64,000 bases of DNA from Delphinapterus leucas (lineage: Eukaryota; Chordata; Mammalia; Artiodactyla; Monodontidae): contig NW_022098072.1 in the NCBI RefSeq assembly GCF_002288925.2, forward strand, positions 25,063,296-25,127,295, given 5' to 3'. A program made the translations under genes and the position numbers. Numbering within the stretch: the stretch's first letter is position 1; every line of letters begins with the position of its first letter. This document shows positions 20,933 to 31,580 of this stretch, piece by piece. Under the pieces are notes generated by a model, which was given only the letters and a program-made list of their open reading frames with translations, was not told the origin of the DNA and did no database searches.

Positions 20933-21419
20933 ATATTCTTACGGCAATGAACTGAAGAGTCTCACAGAATTCACACAGTGAAAGGGTCATAGAAAAGGAA
21001 GTGGAGGATAGATTACTCTGGGCTTCAATCACGTAGAAATAATTCCAAAGCTGAAATCTGAGAATTGCCCTCCAACTGTGTTGCTCACTATCACTCTTAG
21101 AGTATGTCCAAGTTCAAATGTAACAAGATACGGAATGAAGATTTTCCTATTGTTTCAGAAGTTTGGCTTCACATCCGAAAGCTTCAAATCTAAGGACCAA
21201 AGGGGAGTATTATCCCCTTCCCCATTTAAAAAAAGAGGTCCTAGACACATCCCCACAGAACTTAACTAAGAAGTGGTCAAACTGCTTTCTTCAACTACAG
21301 AGTCCATCAGCCTGGAGGAGCTGAAGATGCAATAGAGGAGATTTTTCTTGAAAGACATTGGTAGGAATGAAGAGAGCTTAATGTTTTCTCTCACCTCCTG
21401 TTGGGATGCTTCCTTTCCT
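20933..21419. other. Single-copy DNA, no gene seen
   Basis: No gene or repeat recognised before the dinucleotide tract. Confidence 0.5.
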
Positions 21420-21454
21420 ACACACACACACACACACGCACACGCGCACGCGCA

Positions 21455-21493
<39 letters not shown>
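21420..21493. repeat. (CA)n/(CG) alternating purine-pyrimidine tract
   Basis: About 70 bases of perfect purine-pyrimidine alternation with a central CGCACGCGCACGCG part containing CpG steps. This is classic Z-DNA-prone sequence. Frames across it on both strands are artefacts. Confidence 0.95.
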
Positions 21494-21496
<3 letters not shown>

Positions 21497-22200
21497 CAAG
21501 CCCTGAGAGAAACTCTCTTTGAGATTGGAATTATCTTCTCTAAGTGCCTGGTACCTCAGCCTCCAGCTGCATATGTACAGAGCTGCAGAATCTCGGAGGC
21601 TTGTCCTTCAGAGAAGACTTGGGAAAATGTGACATGCTGACAAGTGTCTCCAGGACTTTGGGGCTATGCCTGAAGAGAGAGACTGATGGCTGCCTCTCCT
21701 TAGAGAAGTCTGAGGATGGGAGGCTGGCTGGAGGAAACTAGAACAGAGGATGAGAAAAGAGGGCAGCAGTGGGGGGTAACCTACACTTCCAGAGTTTTCC
21801 TTTAGGCCAAGAGAAAGTTGCAGGAGGGACCCAGGCTCTAGCCATCTTGAAAGGATCCCAGTGGAGAGGGCAGCCCACAGGGTGGAGGGAACCACAGGGG
21901 TGTACATCTGAAGCAGGAGAGGAGGAAGGTTCAGAGAACTGACCCAGAGGAAGCCTCACCTGTGAGGGATTTGCAGTGTGGACATCCTCTGAGGGGCCTC
22001 CCCAAAGAACCCACCAATGCACCTAGCAGGAAAGCAAGCATTGGGCATCCACCATAAAGAGGGATGACAGCTGGACTAGGGCACAACAATCAGGCAGGGG
22101 GGCCTTTGCTCCTTTCCTCTGATGCCTGGGAAAGCAGAGGCCAGGCCTGGGTTAGGCCTTAGTTAGGGAGAAGTGATACTGCTCCGAATTTAGTGCCAGC
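21494..22200. other. G+C-richer single-copy interval
   Basis: Noticeably richer in G+C than its surroundings and free of recognised repeats. Several overlapping frames exist on both strands (for example antisense 21,608-21,907 and 21,738-22,022), but none has a domain or splice-site framing. It may hold regulatory DNA. Confidence 0.4.
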
Positions 22201-23490
22201 TTAATTTTTTTTAATTAAATTCTTTACATAGCTGGGAAAAAAAGAAAAAAACAAAGACTGTTCTAATACCTAAAAGCAACTATAAAAGCAATGGGATCTC
22301 TGGTTCCTGGGAAGGGAACTCTAAAAGATAGTAGGAGAAAAAAAGTTTTCCTGATTTATACCCTCTCAGGTCCCACCCATTCGCCCATTCAATAAATCAT
22401 TTACATAACTTTAAGGATTCTGATTCAAAAGACAAAACACTTGAAACATTACCACAAAAAAAGACTGGGAAACCTAGTAATATAAAGCACCCACATTCTC
22501 CTCAGAACTCTAATGTGTTAACTAAAAATTAAATCGATAATATTATCTCACACCTTATTTTTTCTCTTTCTCAGGTAAATGGTTGAGCTTCCCTCTTCCT
22601 CCTCCTTTCCCAGATTCCCCCATTTTTAGTTTACTTTTTTTTCTAATTAGTTTAATTAGAGTAAAGAAAAAAGGACAAATAACAAAAGCAGGAGTTTGTA
22701 AGTTTCAGAAAATTAGTACGGTTTCTAAATTCATAGGGTATAGTAGTTATAATAGCTCAGTTACAGAGACATTTTCATACAACAGTGAATTCATTCGATT
22801 TTGTATGCAGCCCTATACCCTGTGACTTGCTTGGAGGACTTACTCCCCAGAACAGAAGGTTTATAAGCCATATATGCATAGTGACTTAGACTACATCACT
22901 TTCAACAATGTAGCTTCATGAAATCAGCCCTCACCAAGCTCCTTTCTCAAAGCAGCTTCATATTCTTGCTGCAGTCAGCAGTGCCAAATGTTTCACCATT
23001 TGGATAAAAAATTCTCCACTGAGAAATCCTAAATCATTTGAAAATTGCTTTCATGACTATACCCTAAATTGGGCCTCGAAATTTTTTTCTCTCCATAAAA
23101 TTGAGTTTTCAAAATGAGTGTAGTTTATTTTCTCTCCTAATGACTACTTCCAAAATCTCTGCATACAGGCTGCTTTAACTGGGTGGAAACAGGTGGCTGG
23201 AGCCGGAAAAACTGGGGCCTATGTCTCCAGCCCATTGAAACCTGTTTCCTCCCTGGCAGCAGCTGTCCTTCTGAGCATAAACCATGAATCCTCCGCACTA
23301 ATAATACAATCAATCAGTGACTGCTTTTAGATAAATGCATGTAAAATCTAGAATGCATGATTAAAATTAGACAAAAATTGGACAGTAGAGTAAATCAATT
23401 TTTATGGACTGTGTGACCCTAACTGGTAAAAACCTTCCAATCTACAAATCGTTCCAGAAATACATAAATGAATAAATAAATCAGGTGATA
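22201..23490. other. A+T-rich single-copy DNA, no gene seen
   Basis: No repeat family or exon is recognised. Confidence 0.5.
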
Positions 23491-23494
23491 TCAT

Positions 23495-24052
23495 ATAAAT
23501 TTTCTGATACTCTTCTATTTATACTCACTACGTCACAAATGATTACAGATCTTAGTGCCTTAAAACAACTGTTTCATTTGAGGCAGTATTTTGTGGATCA
23601 AAGATGTAGGAAGGGCTTGTCCAGGCGGTTCTCAATTGGGTTGTCTCAGGAGGTGGCAGTGAGATGTGGGCTGGGATCAACCGAAGGCTCTACTGGGTTG
23701 GCCATCCAAGATGTCCCCCTCACAAGGCCGGCAGCTGAAGCTGTCTGCTGCTAAGCATTGAGCTGGGGACAACCAGAGTGCCAACACATGGCCTCTCCCA
23801 CACGGCAGTCTCGGGGCTGGACCACATAGCAGCTACTTCCCCCAGAGAGAGCTTCCCAAGAAAAACTGGAAGAAGTTGCGTGGCTTTTTCTGAGCAAGCT
23901 TCAGAAGTTCCCCAGTGTTGCTTCCACTGCAATCTGTTGCTTAGAAGCTAGTTACTATGGATAACCCAGATTCCACGGGAGAGGACATAGATCCCACCTC
24001 CCCACGGGAGGAATGTCAAAGAATGTGAGGACCTGTCTAAAACTGCCACATT
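23495..24052 (-). mobile_element. MLT1-type (ERVL-MaLR) solo LTR, antisense
   Basis: Good match along its length to antisense MLT1: 'AGTGCCTTAAAACAACTGTT', 'TGTCTCAGGAGGTGGCAGTG', 'GGTTGGCCATCCAAGATGTC', 'CCAACACATGGCCTCTCCCA', 'ATAGATCCCACCTCCCCACG' and 'GAATGTCAAAGAATGTGAGG'. Solo LTR with no internal viral genes. Confidence 0.88.
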
Positions 24053-24769
24053 TCAGTTCATCTATTATCATGAAATAATCCCTCCACCTGTTTGCTTACG
24101 AACTGCCCACCACGCAAAAGAAAACTTCTGAACTTACACTACCCTTTAAAAATCCTGGCTGAAATGTAAAGCATTTGAAAATACAAGATTTAATTATTTA
24201 GTTTAAAGCAAACATTTCTGGTTTTGGTTTTGTTTGGGTTTGGGGGTGTCCACAGATATTTTGTCTATTTTTACCTGGATGGCACAGATGAAATTTAAAC
24301 ATTTTTTAATGGGTTTGACACTGTTTCACTGGGATTGAGACGTCTCTATGAATAATTCAACTAATGTATTTGGTTCTAAGACATGGCTTGGTTAGTATTT
24401 TGACACCATCAATTCAAACAAATTTTCCAAATAGAGCTCCATTCTACTAACTATAAAATAATGAATCGCTAGGCTACTGACAATGCAAAGTCAATTAAAA
24501 GCTTCTCTACCCCTTTGGCAATGCACAAGTCATTATTGTTTTTCCACCGCTCTGAAGTTCTCTTGCTTTGCATTATCCTTTTCCCAGGCAGACCATAAAC
24601 ACTTGAGTAACTCTAAGATGAATTCATGATCTTTCCAGTGGAACCTCGAATCTAAGGGTTTGGGCATTTCTAAAACTCACTTTTCACCCAGAAGGAATAG
24701 CATACCCCATGTTTCCTGTCCCACTCGCCCTGTATGTGGTTCATATATAACAGGTTGCAAACATCTTTG
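24053..24769. other. Single-copy DNA, no gene seen
   Basis: No gene or repeat recognised. A GGTTTTGGTTTTGTTTGGG low-complexity patch lies near 24,222. Confidence 0.5.
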
Positions 24770-24895
24770 TTTCCTTGTCTCTCTCTCCTGCTGAGCTATA
24801 AACTGTCTCAGTGGCAGGAATGGAGCTTTAGTCATGGTTTCATCTGCCAAAGCTAGAACACAGAAGATGCTTAACAAATGTTTGATGATTTTATT
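24770..24895 (+). repeat. L2 3'-end fragment, sense
   Basis: 'GAGCTATAAACTGTCTCAGT', 'GCCAAAGCTAGAACACAGAA' and 'GATGCTTAACAAATGTTTGA' follow the L2 3' end ('GTGAGCTCCTTGAGGG', 'AGTGCCTGGCACA', 'GTGCTCAATAAATGTTTG'). Confidence 0.6.
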
Positions 24896-24975
24896 CTTTC
24901 TTTTTCTAGTAAAAGCATTGCTTCTGAAGCCTTAAAAAATGTGTAAGTACATACTCCTTATTTAAAAGAAAGCTG

Positions 24976-25313
24976 GGGGCTTCCCTGGTGGCACAGTGGT
25001 TAAGAATCTGCCTGCAAATGCAGGGGACACGGGTTCGAGCCCTGGTCCAGGAAGATCCCACATGCTGCGGAGCAACTAAACCCGTGCGCCACAACTACTC
25101 AAGTCCGCGTGCCACAGCTACTGAAGCCTGCATGCCTAGAGCCCACGCTCCACAACAGGAAAAGCCACCGCAATGAGAAACCTGCACACCACAACAAAGA
25201 GTAGCCCCCGCTCACCACAACTAGAGAAAGTCCGCGTGCAGCAACGAAGACGCAACGCAGCCAAAAATAAATAAAATAAAATAAATTTTAAAAAAATTAA
25301 AAATAATAAAAAA
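24976..25313 (+). mobile_element. CHR-1-type SINE, full length, with 13-bp TSD
   Basis: Starts GGGCTTCCCTGGTGGCACAG (tRNA-Glu-derived, A box visible; B box 'GGTTCGAGCCC'), continues through the tRNA-unrelated part ('GCCACAACTACTCAAGTC', 'GCAACGAAGACGCAACGCAG') and ends in an (AAAT)n/A-rich tail. Perfect TSD TAAAAGAAAGCTG at 24,963-24,975 and 25,314-25,326. Confidence 0.97.
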
Positions 25314-25377
25314 TAAAAGAAAGCTGAATACCAGGGTTTTTTAAACCTTCCAAGGACTACTGTTTTGGTAACCTAAA

Positions 25378-25491
25378 TCAGTGGTTCTCAATCCTGAGGC
25401 ATATTGAAGATCTTAAAAATGTCCAAGTCTTAACCCCAGAAATCCTAATTTAATTGGTCTGTGATGGGACTCAAGCAACCATATTTTTTAA
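25378..25491 (+). mobile_element. MER5-type hAT MITE fragment
   Basis: 'CAGTGGTTCTCAATCCTGAG' is the typical terminal inverted repeat; 'TTTAATTGGTCTGTGATGGG' is internal. The right terminus is missing and an L1 starts near its expected position. Confidence 0.75.
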
Positions 25492-26590
25492 AACACTTTT
25501 TTAGCTTTTTATCTTGAAATAAATTTAGACTTAAACATAAAACAGCAAAAGTAGGGCTTCCCTGGTGGCCCAGTGGTTGAGAGTCCGCCTGCCGATGCAG
25601 GGGACGCGGGTTCGTGCCCCGGTCCGGGAGGGTCCCGCGTGCCGCGGAGCAGCTGGGCCCGTGAGCCATGGCCGCTGAGCCTGCGCGTCCAGAGCCTGTG
25701 CCCCACAACGCGAGAGGCCACAACGGTGAGAGGCCCGCGTACGGAAAAAAAAAAAATTGCAAACGTAGAACAGCCTCCCCTAATGTTAGCATCTTACAAA
25801 TCTGTAGTATAATTTTCAAAACTAAGAAATGAATATTGGCACCAAATTGGGATTAGGTGCCAATAATCAAACTACAGATGTGAATCAGATTTACCGGTTT
25901 TGCAGGAATGTCCTTTATTTGTTCCAGAATTCAATCCAGGATCCCGCGTTGCATTTAGCTGTCATGCCTCCTCAGCCTCCTCGTGTCTGTGACAGTTCCC
26001 ATTCTTTCCTTGTCTTTCATGACCTTAACATTTTTAAAGAGGACTGACCAGTTGACTTGTAGAATATACCTCAATTTGGGAGCATTTTGTTTTATGATTA
26101 TTCGATTAAGTCTTTTACTTTTTGCCAGAATTCCACAGAAGTGGTCTGCCCTTCTCAGTACATGATATTAGCAGGTATATTATGCTGATATGTCTTATTT
26201 CTGGTGGTGGTAATCTTGGTCACTTGATTGCGGTGGTATCTGCTGGGTGTCCCCACTGTAACACTACTAGTTTCACTTTCGTAATTAATACATTTCTTGA
26301 AGAAAACACTTTGAGTCTATGCAAATGTCCTCTTTCTCCACAAACAAGTCAACTAACTTCAGCAGGTGTCCCTGGATCTTGCCTGCAACAATTCTTACTG
26401 TGGTGTTCAGATGGTTATTTTCTGTCTCCCTCTTTCCTCCCACACTTATTAATTGAATTCTTTTGTAAGAGAATACTATCCCTTCTTCCCCCATTTGTTT
26501 AACTAGTCATTTAATTTTATTTATGTTAGTATGGACATGTGGATGAAATTTTTTAAGCTCCCAGGTTATTCTAACTTGTACTCAGGATTG
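25492..26590 (-). mobile_element. Old L1M 3' UTR, antisense, split by a SINE
   Basis: 'TTTTTATCTTGAAATAAATT' continues after the SINE as 'TGCAAACGTAGAACAGCC', 'CAAAACTAAGAAATGAATAT', 'GTCCTTTATTTGTTCCAGAA', 'TTGCATTTAGCTGTCATGCC', 'CTGTGACAGTTCCCATTCTT' and 'GTGGTAATCTTGGTCACTTG'. These are antisense landmarks of an old mammal-wide L1M 3' UTR. Frames on either strand here are L1 sequence. Confidence 0.85.
25555..25758 (+). mobile_element. CHR-2-type SINE inside the L1M, with TSD
   Basis: Full-length body from GGCTTCCCTGGTGGCCCAG to GCCCGCGTACGG plus a run of 12 A. TSD is GCAAAAGTAG (25,545-25,554) against GCAAACGTAG (25,759-25,768), one mismatch. It is CpG-rich, consistent with a fairly young insertion. 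Overlapping frames on both strands are SINE sequence. Confidence 0.95.
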
Positions 26591-27100
26591 AAAATCCCTG
26601 CTAAGCGATCTGTGAACCTGACTCATGTCCGTCAGCTAACACGACCTTCATCCTTTCAGTGTATGTGTCATTGATATGACCTGTTCCCATACTTGTACCA
26701 ACTTCTCAGTTCCAACTGGGTGCATCTCTCCTCTGCCCTAGACAAGCTTGGCCACACCTTGAAACATCATAACTTAGAACTCTCATACTTCTAAATTTCT
26801 GAGCCTAATCCCAAACTCGTAGTTATTTACATAGCCCACTTCTTCACATGTACTAAAATGAGCTTTGCTTTTAGCATAAACTCAAAACCTATAATATCAC
26901 CCCCACCACGTCACTTTCCTTTAGTCTTCATTAGCCTCCTACCTAATTATATGTATTAGTTAATCACTTCCATGTTACATTCTCTAGCAAGTCATGATTA
27001 CATGAAATTTTAAACTCTTATAAGGAGGGATTTTGTATCACTGCTGTTGTTATCTTCCTTTCACTGCATTACATTCAGTAGATATTCTTGTCCCTTATTA
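26591..27100. other. Single-copy DNA, no gene seen
   Basis: No gene or repeat recognised. Confidence 0.5.
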
Positions 27101-27104
27101 CTCT

Positions 27105-27485
27105 TAAAAAGGAGACAGCAGGCCCAAAATGGACTCACTTGTGCTAAACCCCACATCAGCAAACCAAGACTTAATACCTAATTACTGTCTCAACCCCGCT
27201 AGGAATATAACCTTGAACCAGTCAACCTGAAATTTTCTGGTCAGCACTAGTGAGGTTATCCACCCAACAGGCCCTTAGGAGGGTGACCTTGCCTGAAACA
27301 ATGCATTCTTTGCTAATACTGTCCTTTTCCACCCCCTTTCCACCTTTAAGAACATTTTCTACAGCTTGGCAGACCTCTTTACTACTCACTAGATGGGATG
27401 CTGCCCGATTCATGCCTTGCTCAACAAAGCCAGTTAGATCTTTAAAATTCAATCAGTTGAATTTTTCTTATTTAACACAACTTTA
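27105..27485 (+). mobile_element. Probable endogenous-retrovirus-type solo LTR, sense
   Basis: The order of parts suggests an LTR: 'AAAATTTTCTGGTCAGCACT'-like 5' text, a 'CCACCTTTAAGAACATTTTC' promoter-proximal region, then 'GCTCAACAAAGCCAGTTAGA' where LTRs have a polyadenylation signal (AATAAAGCC), and 'CAGTTGAATTTTTCTTATTT'. I cannot name the family and see no target-site duplication. Confidence 0.45.
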
Positions 27486-27489
27486 GTGT

Positions 27490-27590
27490 GAATCACACAC
27501 CCAAAACACTGACATCTCCTGGGTGCTTGTTAGCAATGCAGAATCTTGGGCCCCCCTTCAAGCCTACTGAATCAAAATAAGAATCAGTGT
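27490..27590 (-). mobile_element. MER5-type MITE fragment (first of four)
   Basis: 'GACATCTCCTGGGTGCTTGT', 'TTAGCAATGCAGAATCTTGG' and 'AGCCTACTGAATCAAAAT' match the left half of antisense MER5A; the remainder is absent. Confidence 0.75.
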
Positions 27591-27597
27591 TCTAGCC

Positions 27598-27760
27598 CAG
27601 TGAGTCACAAATTTAATGTGTATATGAATGACCAGAGGATTTCACTAAAATGCAGATTACGATTAGTAGATATGGAGTGGGCCAGAGATTCAACATTGCT
27701 AATAAGCTCACAGGTGATGCTTATGCTGCTGGTCTCTGGTCTATACTTTGAATATCAAGA
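27598..27760 (+). mobile_element. MER5-type MITE (second of four)
   Basis: Begins near 'CAGTGAGTCACAAATTTAAT' and continues with 'TGAATGACCAGAGGATTTCA' and 'CACAGGTGATGCTTATGCTG', ending at 'ATACTTTGAATATCAAG'. Opposite orientation to its neighbours. Confidence 0.8.
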
Positions 27761-27764
27761 ATCT

Positions 27765-27958
27765 AGTCTAGTCATTCTTAAAATGTTGTTGTAGAGTATT
27801 ATTACCAGTATCACCTGGGAAATTTTTAGAACTGCAAAATCTTGGGCTCAATCTCAGAACTATTGGATCAGAAATTCTGTGAGTATTACTCGGCATCTGC
27901 GTTTTAACAAGTCCCTTTGGTGATTCTGATACATGCTAAATTTGAGAACCAATGGTCT
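27765..27958 (-). mobile_element. MER5-type MITE (third of four)
   Basis: 'CAGTATCACCTGGGAAATTT', 'ACTATTGGATCAGAAATTCT', 'GGTGATTCTGATACATGCTA' and the terminal 'TTTGAGAACCAATGG' are MER5A read from its right end. Confidence 0.85.
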
Positions 27959-27963
27959 AGTCC

Positions 27964-28055
27964 GTTAGTTCTCAACGTTGGTTACACATTAAAATCATCT
28001 GGAGAGCATTAAAAAAAAAACACTGATGCCTGGTTCCCTCACTCATAGATTCTTA
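27964..28055 (+). mobile_element. MER5-type MITE (fourth), left part
   Basis: 'GTTAGTTCTCAACGTTGGTT', 'ACATTAAAATCATCTGGAGA' and 'ACACTGATGCCTGGTTCCCT' match the left half of a MER5-like MITE. The right part continues at 29,800-29,905 beyond an L1 block. Confidence 0.75.
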
Positions 28056-29799
28056 AAGTGAACACAGAATATGTTCACTTTTTTTTAATGTGTCCATGGA
28101 CCACTTACTAACACAGACCATATAAAACAAGTCTCAATAAATTTGAAGGGATTCAAATCATACAAAATCTGTTCTATTCCCAGACTGTAGTTAAATGAGA
28201 AATGACTAAGAGAAAAAAATCTGGAAAATCCCCAAATATTTGGAAACCAAATACACTCTAATAATCCATGATACAAAGGAAGCATTGAAAGGGAAAGTAT
28301 TTTGAAATAAAAACTTACCCTTTTTTGTAGATAAGGCATCTACAAAAAATTTACAGTTAATATCTTATTTAAATGGTAAAACACAGAAAGCTTTTCCCCT
28401 AAGATCAGAAACAAAACAAGGATAGCCACTTTCATTATTCCTATTTAACAGTGTCCTGAAGATTCTTGCTAGTGTAATAAGATAAGAAAAAAAGAGACAA
28501 AAGTATCAATGGTGGGAGAATATGGAAAGAAGTAAAACTGTCTTTATTCAAAGAGACAATTTCTATGTAGAACATCCTGTGGAATCTACCAAAAAGCTAC
28601 TAGAACCAATATAGATACCAATTTGATCTACATGTTCAACATAATGCAGTCAAAATAGGCCTTTTTTTTCCTGTCGAATTTGACAAGCTGACTCTAAAAT
28701 TTATATGAAAATTCAAAAGACCCAGAATAGTCAACATTTTTGAAAAAATAAGAATAAAGATGAAGGAATTACACTACCAGATTTAAAGCCTTATTGTAAA
28801 GCTATAGTAATCAAGACGTGTGGCATTGACATAAAAATAGGCAAATAGATCAATGTAACAGGATATAGTCCAGAAATAGATGCACACATATATAATTAGT
28901 TTATATTGATTCAGTAATAAGAGGAAAAATGACCTAATTTTTAAAAAGGTGAACAGACCCTCCACCAAAGAATATATATGATTAGCAAATAACCACATGA
29001 AAATATGCTCAACATCATTAGTCATTAGGCAAGCACAAATTAAAAGCACAATGGGCCATCACTATGAATCAATTAGAAATGACTAAAAATTGAAAAAGAG
29101 TGACCATATCAATTGTTGGCAAGGATGTGAAGGAACTAGAAATCTTATACTGCTGATAAAAATGTAAAATGATACAGCCACTTTGGAAAACAGTTTGTCA
29201 GATTCTTAAAACTTAAACATCCACTTATCATATGACCCAACCATTTTACTCTTAGACATTTATGCAAGAAAAATGAAAGCCTATTCCTCTACAAAGACTT
29301 GTTCATAGCAGCTTTATTTGAAATAGCTACAACTCAGATGTCCATCAATAAGTGAATTGACAAGCAAATTATGGTTTTTCCATAAAATGGAATACTACTT
29401 AGCAATAAGAAAAAGAAAATAAGGAATTAATACATGCAACCTCTCTCTGGTAAAAGAAGCCAGACCTAACAGAGTATATACTATACGATTTTATTTCTAT
29501 AGAATTATAGGAAACGCAGACTAATCTATAGTGACAGAAAACAGATTGGTGGTTGCCTGGAATGGCAGCAAGGGGCAGGAAGAAGAGTTTACAAAGGGGC
29601 ATAAGGAAACATAGGGATATGTTCATTATCTTGATTGTGGTGATGGTTTCATAAGGGAATACATATGTCAAAACTTACTGTATGTTAATGATATCCAGTA
29701 AAGCTGTTTAAAAAAAGAAAGACATTACAAGAAAACAAAACTACAGGTCCAAATCCCGCATGAACATAGATTAAACAACAACCATAAACTAGATCCCAA
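28056..29799 (+). mobile_element. L1M mosaic, ORF2 pieces to 3' UTR, sense
   Basis: At 28,105-28,310 the ORF2 segment between endonuclease and reverse transcriptase is recognisable ('ACAAGTCTCAATAAATTTGA', 'GGAAAATCCCCAAATATTTG'). At 28,350-28,650 comes the reverse-transcriptase region; near 28,540-28,560 the Ala-Asp-Asp expected after Leu-Ser-Leu-Phe is replaced, so the active site is gone. From 29,040 to 29,700 follow the ORF2 C-terminal end ('CATATGACCCAACCATTTTA', 'GGAATACTACTTAGCAATAA') and 3' UTR. At about 29,720-29,790 another ORF2 piece ('AAAACTACAGGTCCAAATCC') is out of order: in an intact L1 it belongs between the first two pieces. It is either one rearranged copy or two nested ones. 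Confidence 0.85.
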
Positions 29800-29905
29800 G
29801 TTCCCTCACCCAGAAATTTGGATTTAATTGGTATGTGATATGACCTAGATATCAAGACTTTAAGTTCCCTGCATGCTTTTGATATGCTGCAAAATCACTG
29901 TCCTA
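29800..29905 (+). mobile_element. MER5-type MITE (fourth), right part
   Basis: 'GTTCCCTCACCCAGAAATTT', 'GGATTTAATTGGTATGTGAT' and 'ACTTTAAGTTCCCTGCATGC' continue the element begun at 27,964. The GTTCCCTCAC at 29,800-29,809 repeats that at 28,033-28,042, consistent with an old target-site duplication of the L1 block. Confidence 0.7.
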
Positions 29906-30990
29906 TTCCATGACCCTAAACTGGCCCCCACGCCCTGGAAAACCCTCACTTAAATTAATGTCCATAGTTGCCAGGGAACCATGTTTGAAAAATGTGAGTA
30001 GGCAATGTAAACCCATCATCACTTCCAGAAAACAACCTGAAGTACCTAATATTGCTGGCTAATCAGTAGTATCATCTTAGTAAAGTGAAGAATAACTTTA
30101 TTTAAAAACAAACAAAAACCAGCAGTGGGATGCTAAGAGTTCAGTACAAGTGCTAACAACTAAAAAAACATGTAACCATAGCTGCAGCATGTAAGGAATA
30201 AGTAACTCAGAAAATGAAGTTTTCTTAAACGCCCTGATGAACAGGGAAAAGTGAAAGGTACAAGGTAATTTTAAAGAAAAAAAAGGAAAAAATGCAGAAG
30301 TTCTAGATAAGGGATCAGGTAGTGAAGGAAGTCAACAACTTGAATCATCCCTCTAAAAGGCACTCTCTGTCAATAGAAGTTTATATTTACTTTTTTTAAT
30401 TTGGTGCCATCTACGTTTTTTCTATTGTATAGTATTAACTGTTGTTTTAGTTTTTAATCTACTGTTTTATTGTTCCTTTCTTCAAAAAGATATCCAAAAT
30501 TCTTTTCTTTCTTCTTATCAGCCATGCAAATAGTTGTGCAGTTTTATGTTTTGGTTTACTGGTTTATTAATTTTAAGGATTTAGGGCTTCTTTTTGAACT
30601 CCTTTTACTGTAAGAATGTTTACATTCCTTTTCACCAACTACTGCTTATTGAAGGATGTGGGGAAATTAGTTCACTGGGCTCAATCCTCAGCTGTTTTCT
30701 TTCAGCAGCTCTGATAAGGCCCAACAGAATTCCTTTAGGAACAAGAAAAGAGACAGAAATCGATGATTTCAGTCATTTGTCCCTCCCTAATGCTGACTAA
30801 TGTTTGTCCTGAATTCCACTGAAACACATTGTAGATAATGATAAATCCGTATGATCCTAACTGAATACTTGGTAACCTTTCTATTTGTTAAAGGCAAGAA
30901 CCCAAGAGGGAAGCAAGAACACTTCCAGATCATGTTCGACTTTCAACCCATGTGCAAAAACTAAAGGTGCTAAAATCCGTAAGTTTTGTA
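29906..30990. other. Single-copy DNA, no gene seen
   Basis: No gene or repeat recognised apart from short A- and T-rich patches. Confidence 0.5.
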
Positions 30991-31580
30991 CCAGTCTTCC
31001 TCGACTTACAAAGAGGTTAGGTCCTGATAAACCCATTACAAGCTGAATATATCATAAGTCAAAAAATGCATTTAAGAGACTTCCCTGGCAGTCCAGTGGT
31101 TAAGACTCCACACTTCCACTGCAGGGAGTGTGGGTTCAATCCCTGGTCAGGGAACTAAGATCTCACATGCCACGTGTGGGGAGGGACAAAAAAATGCATT
31201 CAATACATCTAATTAACTGATCATCATAGCTTAGCCTAGCCTACCTTAAACATACTCAGAACACTCACATTAATTAGCTTACAGTCGGGCCAATATCACC
31301 TAACACAAAGCCTATTTTATAAAGTGTTAAATATCTCATGTAATTTATTTAATACTGTACTGAAAGTAAAAAACAGACTGACTATATTGGTACAGAATGG
31401 TTGTAAATGTGTGGGTTGTTTACCCTCACGATCACGAGGCTGACTGCCCAGCATCATGAGAGTATCTACTGCATATCACTAGCCCGGGAAAAGATCAAAA
31501 TTCAAAGCATGGTTTCTATTAAAGATGAATCACATTTACACCACTGTAAAGTCAAACCATAGTTTGACAGGGAACACCTG
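30991..31580. mobile_element. Tigger-like (TcMar) DNA transposon relic, split by a SINE
   Basis: 'CTCGACTTACAAAGAGGTTA', 'GATAAACCCATTACAAGCTG', 'ATCATAGCTTAGCCTAGCCT', 'CACAAAGCCTATTTTATAAA' and 'ACACCACTGTAAAGTCAAAC' match a non-autonomous Tigger-type element. The two ends form a rough inverted repeat (CCAGTCTTCC at the left, GGAACACCTG at the right) and both abut TA, as expected for TcMar target sites. The subfamily is uncertain. Confidence 0.75.
31076..31188 (+). mobile_element. Short CHR-family tRNA-Glu SINE, with TSD
   Basis: The first 75 bases keep the tRNA-Glu layout: 'TTCCCTGGCAGTCCAGTGG' with an A box, 'GGGTTCAATCCCTGG' B box and 'TCAGGGAAC' closing the acceptor stem. A short tail part follows. 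TSD AAAAAATGCATTTAA (31,061-31,075) against AAAAAATGCATTCAA (31,189-31,203). It lies inside the Tigger-like element. Confidence 0.93.

Noticed and set aside
31076..31150. Possible functional tRNA-Glu gene
   Set aside because: A and B boxes and acceptor-like ends are present, but it is the head of a SINE with target duplications, and the anticodon region and stems are diverged.
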